Positions 58,532 through 64,000 of a stretch of DNA of 64,000 bases are shown here, in pieces (within the stretch, counting starts at the first letter, position 1; the number at the start of each line of letters is the position of its first letter). The stretch is from Verrucomicrobiota bacterium. GTDB lineage: Bacteria > Verrucomicrobiota > Verrucomicrobiia > Limisphaerales > PALSA-1396. The notes below the pieces were generated by a model that was not told where the DNA came from, did no database searches, and worked only from the letters and a program-made list of their open reading frames with translations. The position numbers were made by a program, and so were the translations under genes. The DNA lies in the NCBI GenBank assembly GCA_016200005.1, contig JACQFP010000026.1, positions 62,001 to 126,000 of the forward strand, read 5' to 3'.

Positions 58532-61500
58532 CTAGACCAGCGCCTCGCTGCAAACGATTCTCGGGACTGGTCGACCTGTGGGATGGAGGCTTCGCCGGTC
58601 AAGCCAGTCACGGAGATTATGCTGGTCGTAAATGCGGGCGAGCGCCTTCAGAAGCGGTTCACCGCTCATGCCGTTCCGCCGCAGAAGCACCACTTCGCGG
58701 TTGACGGCTCGTGTTATTGGCCCTCGGAAAGATTTTTCGAGCACGTTGATCATTGCCTTCTGATCTTCATCCGTGCTGGCCCCAAACAGCACGCGCAACT
58801 CGCGCAAGACATAATTCTGCCCGTGGCTCAAAGACAAGGTATGCGTACGCTCGGCTTGGCGGTGCTTCACTTCTTCGGCGAACTGCCGTTGCACTCGCAT
58901 CACGGACACGTTGTAATCTTTCGGCAGCGCTTGGCTCTTCAATTCCGGTCCGCACTTGATCGCGCTAAGAATCTTTGGAATGTCTTTCGACACGACCGCG
59001 CCGTTTGCATCGAGCAGAAACAATTGCTGGTATCCCTTCGAGGATTCACGTTCGGGATACGACGCCTCGCAAAAAACAAATTGTCCCTTGAGCGTGGATG
59101 ACTTTGCCGCGCGGATGCCGTCGCGCAAATCAGCGATCCTCCCGTATTCTGCCGGGTTCTCCTTCCGCAACTGCCGCAAGATTTCTTCCGCCTCATTCAG
59201 GTCGAGGAACTCGTCTTCCTCATCTTCAAACAGACTCAACTGGCCGCCATGCTTTTCCTCGTAAATGGCATACATGGCGTCTTCGTTCAGCCGCTCGGTG
59301 CGGTCGAGAATTTCCGAGTCCTCACCAATGGTGTCGTGAATTTCTTGAATGCGGTTGTGAAGCTTCTGCTTCAACCCCAGGTTCTTGTCCAAGCCGGTTT
59401 CCGGCAGGAAATTAAATCCGTAAACCACATCGTGGTCGCTGCCAATGCGGTCAATGCGCCCGAAGCGCTGAATGAGCCGGACTGGATTCCAGTGAAGGTC
59501 ATAATTGAGGATGTTGTCGCAGTCCTGAAGGTTCAATCCTTCCGCCAGCACGTCCGTCGCCACCACCGTGAACAACTCTTTCTCACCTGCCGTGGATTTG
59601 TACTCCGGGTTTGCTTTCGGCGCGAACCGCCCCACAACTCGCGCCTTGCTTTTATCGCCGCTGAAAATCACGTCAATGTCGTCCCGTTTGCCGCCGGGAT
59701 TCAGATTGTCGTGGAGGTATCTCGCTGTGTCGGCGTACTGCGTGAAGATCAACCGCTTCCCATCCTTCAGCGGCTTTTTCCCCAGGTATTCTTTCAACTT
59801 TTGCAACTTGGCATCCTGCTCCGGCGTGATCGGCTTGACGCACTCCAGGATTTTTCTCAACAGCTTCACGTCGTGCTCGATGGCCGCTTTCAGGCGCGAC
59901 AAATCAAAGTCACCAATGTCGTATCGGCCTGACACCTGCCGCAGCGCGTCCATCAAATCTTGTTCCTCGGCCTGGTTCGGTTCGTAAAGAATCGCTTGTG
60001 CCTCGTCGCCCGCAGGAACAAAGCCTAGCTCCAGTGCTTGCAAGAATCGCTCATGGACCAGAAGCAGTCGGCGGACAGTCTCCTTGAACGCAAAGACGCT
60101 CGACTCGAACCGTTTGAAGAGAAGAATGCGGATTAGGCCGCGCAGCGTTGCGCCAGCGCGGTGCAAGCTGGCGTAAGGCTCACGCCTTTGTTTCTCGGCA
60201 GGCACGTAGTTGTACAGTCCATACCGGGCGTAGGTGAGTTCCTCGCCGGTAGGTTGGATGATGCGTCGCGGCGTTTTCTTTTTTGAGGGCTTGCCGATAT
60301 AGCCGAGCAATTCCTGGTACAACCCGCGGTAAGTGTCCTCGATGCTGTATTCAATCGTCTCCAACTCGCGCTTGGGGAAAAACTGGTGACGCCCGCCGAC
60401 GAACACATACGCCCGCTTTCTGCCGTCGAGATAATCCCGGAACTGTGACGGGTCAACCTGCTGGTGCGTCTCGGAATCAAAACCATACCAGCGCAAAATA
60501 TGATTGCGCGTCCGGCGGATGAGAATATTCGCCAGCAAGTCCGGTAGCTTCCGTTGGCCATCCTCAATCAATTTGAAGTATTGCTTCAAGTCTGGCGGAT
60601 CAACTGGCAAATCCGTTTTGTCATCCGGATGGAACAACTTGATTTGGGAATAAACATCCCACGCACTTTTGTTGCGCGGCGTGGCCGTCAGGAGACAGCA
60701 ACGCCGGCCAGTGCTCAAAAACGCCTCCACCACCTTGTATCGCTGCGTGTCGCGATGCCGAAGGTTGTGGCTCTCATCAATCAGCACGAAATCACGGTCC
60801 TTGTAGAGCACGTTTTCCAGCAGCGTATTCACCGCGCCATCGTCGTCCTCGCGCAGAAACCCCATCGAAAGCACCCGGGCGTTCAATTGATACACCTCGT
60901 TGTATCGCTCCCACATCTCCACCAGTGGAGCGGGGCAGATGATGAGCGCACGCGCGTGATCCGTGCGCTCAAAATGCTTCACGATGGCCGCGCCGATGTA
61001 GCTCTTGCCCAAGCCAACCACGTCCGCCACGAACGCGCCGCCGTAATCCTTGATGATCTGCACCCCCTGCCGCACCGCCACTTTCTGAAAATCCGCCAGC
61101 CGCTTCGTGATTTCGTCATCCCACAAAATATCCTTGTCGTTTTCGCCTTCGAGCCGGTCGCGCACCAGCGTGTAGAGCGTCTTCATGTACACGTCATACG
61201 GGCGCACGGACGCGACCGCCCAGGACTGCTTCATCTCCTGCATCAACGCTTCGTCAAAGTCCTGCGACTCCTTCCACAATTCATCAAACCAATCGCCGAG
61301 GAACTTGTGATTATCATTCCCCTGCACACACACGTTTAACTCTGTGTTGTGGGTGACGCCCGACAGCGTGAGATTCGACGAGCCGACTACGGCGATACCT
61401 TTTTCCTGCCGTTCAAGTTCTTTTCCCTGCTTGTCATAGATTTTCCCGTAATTGAAAATGTAAGCCTTCGCGTGTAACCGGCCTTTGGTATAGACCTTCA

Positions 61501-61906
61501 CCTTGAGCCGTTTCTCCTCGACCATCCGCACCAGCGTCGTCACCACCGCCTGCGCTTCATCCGTCTGATCCATCAGTTCGATGGCCGACCGGATGTTGCC
61601 CGCCGTTTCACCGGCCATGCGTTTCGTATCCGTGCGCTTGGGATACGCTTCGGCTTCCGCCGCTTCCGCCACCAAGTCCAGCCGCCGATAGCCCTCGGCC
61701 AATTGCTCCAACGTCTCGCGGTTCGTCGTGTTCCCGATGAGCAACCGCAACTCCTTCACACCTGCCAGTCGTTGCGCGATGCTCTCCAGCCCGGAAAGGA
61801 AAAAATATCCGACCGCAAACCGCGCCGACTCCGTTGACGACAGGATGCGGTTGATGTGGTCAACCAGCTTTTCCTTGCGGTTATCTATGATGTCGTGAGT
61901 GGGCAT
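58532..61906 (-). CDS. Phospholipase D-like/SF2 helicase fusion protein
   Basis: An 1124-residue protein. Residues about 20-225 form a PLD-nuclease-like domain with a single HxK (LHAKAYIF, H145/K147) and GSSN (175-178), so one HKD half-site per chain. From about 270 a Snf2/DEAD-like helicase follows: Walker A GLGKS at 298-302, DESH at 377-380, TATP at 407-410 and the C-terminal RecA-like motif VI QRFGRIDRIGS. The length and order resemble helicase-nuclease proteins of phage-defence systems (DISARM/BREX-like neighbourhoods). It follows the DNA methyltransferase gene by four bases in the same operon, supporting restriction or defence. Confidence 0.85.
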   Translation of the reverse strand: MPTHDIIDNRKEKLVDHINRILSSTESARFAVGYFFLSGLESIAQRLAGVKELRLLIGNTTNRETLEQLAEGYRRLDLVAEAAEAEAYPKRTDTKRMAGETAGNIRSAIELMDQTDEAQAVVTTLVRMVEEKRLKVKVYTKGRLHAKAYIFNYGKIYDKQGKELERQEKGIAVVGSSNLTLSGVTHNTELNVCVQGNDNHKFLGDWFDELWKESQDFDEALMQEMKQSWAVASVRPYDVYMKTLYTLVRDRLEGENDKDILWDDEITKRLADFQKVAVRQGVQIIKDYGGAFVADVVGLGKSYIGAAIVKHFERTDHARALIICPAPLVEMWERYNEVYQLNARVLSMGFLREDDDGAVNTLLENVLYKDRDFVLIDESHNLRHRDTQRYKVVEAFLSTGRRCCLLTATPRNKSAWDVYSQIKLFHPDDKTDLPVDPPDLKQYFKLIEDGQRKLPDLLANILIRRTRNHILRWYGFDSETHQQVDPSQFRDYLDGRKRAYVFVGGRHQFFPKRELETIEYSIEDTYRGLYQELLGYIGKPSKKKTPRRIIQPTGEELTYARYGLYNYVPAEKQRREPYASLHRAGATLRGLIRILLFKRFESSVFAFKETVRRLLLVHERFLQALELGFVPAGDEAQAILYEPNQAEEQDLMDALRQVSGRYDIGDFDLSRLKAAIEHDVKLLRKILECVKPITPEQDAKLQKLKEYLGKKPLKDGKRLIFTQYADTARYLHDNLNPGGKRDDIDVIFSGDKSKARVVGRFAPKANPEYKSTAGEKELFTVVATDVLAEGLNLQDCDNILNYDLHWNPVRLIQRFGRIDRIGSDHDVVYGFNFLPETGLDKNLGLKQKLHNRIQEIHDTIGEDSEILDRTERLNEDAMYAIYEEKHGGQLSLFEDEEDEFLDLNEAEEILRQLRKENPAEYGRIADLRDGIRAAKSSTLKGQFVFCEASYPERESSKGYQQLFLLDANGAVVSKDIPKILSAIKCGPELKSQALPKDYNVSVMRVQRQFAEEVKHRQAERTHTLSLSHGQNYVLRELRVLFGASTDEDQKAMINVLEKSFRGPITRAVNREVVLLRRNGMSGEPLLKALARIYDQHNLRDWLDRRSLHPTGRPVPRIVCSEALV

Positions 61907-61910
61907 AATT

Positions 61911-64000
61911 TCATGCGTTCCTGCCAGCCCAGACGAATTTCCCGGTGGACGTCAGGTTAAATCGTTCGCGCGGCACATTGAGTTTGCCGCGAATGGCCCG
62001 GACTTTGGCGGGGATTTTCTGTTTCTTTTCCAATTCTTCCCACGAGACTGCGGGCGGGATGCCTGCGGGGACGGTTTCGTCGGCAACGGTTTCTTTGAGA
62101 AATTTGGAGAAGGATTCGTAGCTGGCGTCGAGGGCGAGCAATTTCTTGCTCTCGTTTTCGCTAGCGTCAAATTTGAACTGCCTGACCTGATGAACCGCAT
62201 CAGCTACGACCGGCCATGCGGCTTGGATGCGTTTGTCTTTCCACAGCGCGGGCGTCCAGCCGCCGAGTTCCACCGGGCCGCCATCGGCCTTGTGTTCGAG
62301 CAGCCACTCGGCTTTCTCGGCGAGCCACCAGCGGAAGGCGTCCACGAATTCCTGAGCGTAGGCGACCGGGCCGGCCATCCAACGGTTGCTCACCTTCCAT
62401 TGCTCGTCCCAGCGGCGTTTATAGACCGGCTGCTCAATGCGGCGGATGTGTTCGTTGTCGCGGATGGCGGCGAGGCGCGCTTCCCATAATGTGCGGCGCG
62501 GCTTCGGCCAGTCTGCGGGAATCAGCGTAATGGCTTTGTCGAAATCGCCACCGGTGGATTCCCATAGACGGAAAGGGCGTTGCGCCTGATTGAGCGGCGC
62601 GGGTTCGGCTTCAACTTGCGCGGCGGAATGATCGGCGAGCAACAGGCCGTAAGCGGCATAGACCAGCCAGTCCATTTCTTCCTGCCGGGCGACCATCCCG
62701 GCGCCCAACTGCTCGCGCAGGGACACGGCGCGGGCGAAACGCTCCTGCAACTCGGGGGTGGTGGCGAAGGCCGCTGCGAGTTTGGCGTGCGGCGCCACAT
62801 GGCCGGGCAACGCGGCGTTCCAGGCGTGATACGCCTCGCCGGATTTCTCGAACAACTTCCGCAACGCCAGCGACGGCAACACGCGCCCGCGTTCCCAGCA
62901 GGCGCGCGACAACGCGGTCAATCGCTCCGCCAGCGCGTTCGGTTTGCCGCGCAGGGCGTCGGCAATTGATCGTGCTAGAGGCAACCGCTGAAGCTTCTTG
63001 CCAGCAAATTCAAAATATGTGTCCTTATCTCCGTCTTCAGACTCCCGCTTGCTAAAGCACTCGTGCTTTAACCAGAAAAGCGCAGTCGAGGAGTTGAGTT
63101 CTGAAGCAAGCAAATGATAATCACCCGGCTCGGCTTTTGCCGGGAGTTTTACCAGCGGGGCTTTCTCATTGAATGCGCAACCGTCAAAATCCACGACGAA
63201 ATGACCGTGCGTCGAGATTTGAGAAAGCGCAATGGACTTTGGATTTTTGGCACGTTCGACCGGCATCTGGTGAAACTGGTAGGGCTTTCGGCCCGCTTCT
63301 TTGAAGCTCCCCTTGAATGTTGGCCTGTTCGATAGCTCTTCGGAAAATAACTCGAAGTATTTACCCATCGGCGACGTGTTGCTCAATTCAAGCAAACGAA
63401 TCGAAGATTGGTCATACGGAAAAATCAAAAACGCGTCGCCGCATAGCTGCCAGTCCCTAACCTCATCGCCAACATTGAGCCGTTTTAAGCTTGCCGGCGG
63501 TATCTCCTGCCGCCGCACATGGTCGGCAGTGCTCATAAAAATATCATTCCGGCCAAGAATGAACATAAATCCCACATCGTCGCCCAAAGTATCCCGCAAC
63601 GGGTCTGAATCTGACCGGTTCAACACATCCAATGTCGGCCAATCGTAGAAGCTTAAAAGCGCCGGGTGGCGCAACATTCTTTTCCGGTCACAATCACCAA
63701 CTGCAATTCGGGTGTCTTCAAACAGCTTGCGGAATCCGACGGTCTGCTCTGCGTTGTTCAACTCTTGAATTGGAATGGGTTCTTGCTGGGATTCGATTGT
63801 ATGCCAAAGTGGACTCTCCTCTGGAGTAGTTCGGAGATCACCGCCGCTCGGCAGAATAGCGACAACGCGAACAGGCAACCGCATCCAGTCGGCATCTTGC
63901 GGACTTGAAACCTGCCTCCCATAAACGATGCACGTAGGCGTGCCATGACCGGGAAACATTAGTCCCGAGCAATCCACTATTTTCTGAACATGTACAGTCT
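61911..64000 (-). CDS. C-terminal part of a PglX/type IIG-like adenine methyltransferase
   Basis: The frame is open to the right edge, so at least 696 residues are seen and the N-terminus is outside the window. Close to the visible beginning, CSGLMFPGHGTPTCIVYGR matches the post-catalytic motif of PglX/type IIG N6-adenine methyltransferases (SGxYxPGHGTPTxIxxGR). The SAM and NPPY motifs would lie further right. The rest is a target-recognition-like region with helical repeats (WSTGGDFDKAI-like, RRIEQPVYKRRWDEQW) and ends KGKFVWAGRNA-like. The helicase gene follows after four bases, so both act together, most likely in DNA modification-dependent defence. Confidence 0.75.
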   Translation of the reverse strand, partial: TVHVQKIVDCSGLMFPGHGTPTCIVYGRQVSSPQDADWMRLPVRVVAILPSGGDLRTTPEESPLWHTIESQQEPIPIQELNNAEQTVGFRKLFEDTRIAVGDCDRKRMLRHPALLSFYDWPTLDVLNRSDSDPLRDTLGDDVGFMFILGRNDIFMSTADHVRRQEIPPASLKRLNVGDEVRDWQLCGDAFLIFPYDQSSIRLLELSNTSPMGKYFELFSEELSNRPTFKGSFKEAGRKPYQFHQMPVERAKNPKSIALSQISTHGHFVVDFDGCAFNEKAPLVKLPAKAEPGDYHLLASELNSSTALFWLKHECFSKRESEDGDKDTYFEFAGKKLQRLPLARSIADALRGKPNALAERLTALSRACWERGRVLPSLALRKLFEKSGEAYHAWNAALPGHVAPHAKLAAAFATTPELQERFARAVSLREQLGAGMVARQEEMDWLVYAAYGLLLADHSAAQVEAEPAPLNQAQRPFRLWESTGGDFDKAITLIPADWPKPRRTLWEARLAAIRDNEHIRRIEQPVYKRRWDEQWKVSNRWMAGPVAYAQEFVDAFRWWLAEKAEWLLEHKADGGPVELGGWTPALWKDKRIQAAWPVVADAVHQVRQFKFDASENESKKLLALDASYESFSKFLKETVADETVPAGIPPAVSWEELEKKQKIPAKVRAIRGKLNVPRERFNLTSTGKFVWAGRNA

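Noticed and set aside
58369-58611. 80-codon minus-strand ORF downstream of the helicase
   Set aside because: It overlaps the helicase C-terminus in another frame and shows no domain or start signal.

Overview
The window reads as a G+C-rich chromosome segment of a free-living Gram-negative bacterium. It has outer-membrane proteins, LolA, lipoproteins and many Sec or Tat signal peptides. The mix of families (secreted sugar-phosphate isomerase/epimerase, DUF1080 protein, Tat-exported aldo/keto reductase, phytanoyl-CoA dioxygenase, PQQ-type propeller, multihaem cytochromes, ankyrin/toroid protein) is what I would expect of Verrucomicrobiota (Pedosphaera/Limisphaerales-like), with Planctomycetota as the alternative. 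This is inference from gene content, not a search result. I see no rRNA, tRNA or CRISPR array.

Layout: 0-4.9 kb holds a quinone oxidoreductase and a four-gene metal operon (outer-membrane barrel, NRAMP transporter, small membrane protein, UspA) behind a strong promoter and a 24-bp palindromic operator. 4.9-11.3 kb is a redox block: a C554-like cytochrome coupled to a secreted phosphoesterase, and, divergently, a protein fusing two cNMP-binding domains to a four-cluster ferredoxin, a membrane protein with helix histidines and a decahaem cytochrome. 11.3-17.2 kb is metabolic: double GlcG-domain protein, class II aldolase, sugar isomerase-like protein, PQQ-like propeller, NUDIX hydrolase.

18-44 kb looks like an osmoadaptation island: MscS channel; sucrose-phosphate synthase-like GT4; a fusion of sucrose-phosphate phosphatase to a glycosidase; a fructokinase-like kinase; a sugar ABC importer; a CorC/HlyC protein; lone CBM48 and HPF proteins; NhaR with a Na+/H+ antiporter; glucosyl-3-phosphoglycerate synthase; two GT4 enzymes; a HAD phosphatase; a GH13_18 phosphorylase; and a Ktr-type K+ uptake pair. 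Together these could import K+, export Na+, make and recycle sucrose and glucosylglycerate-type solutes, and release solutes on down-shock. 43.9-48.6 kb is an envelope lipid operon (lipoprotein, MMPL exporter, LpxL-like acyltransferase, LolA).

48.7-51.8 kb is an accessory patch: an unrecognised two-gene operon with a candidate PD-(D/E)XK nuclease, a truncated aldehyde dehydrogenase and a DUF4160/DUF2442 pair. 51.9-57.7 kb returns to typical metabolic genes plus an ankyrin-haem-toroid protein. 57.7-64 kb is defence-like: an antitoxin with a frameshifted VapC, a PLD-helicase fusion and the C-terminal part of a PglX/type IIG-like DNA methyltransferase running off the right edge. At least four families of short dispersed hairpin repeats lie between the genes; in two of them the stems differ between copies yet stay paired.
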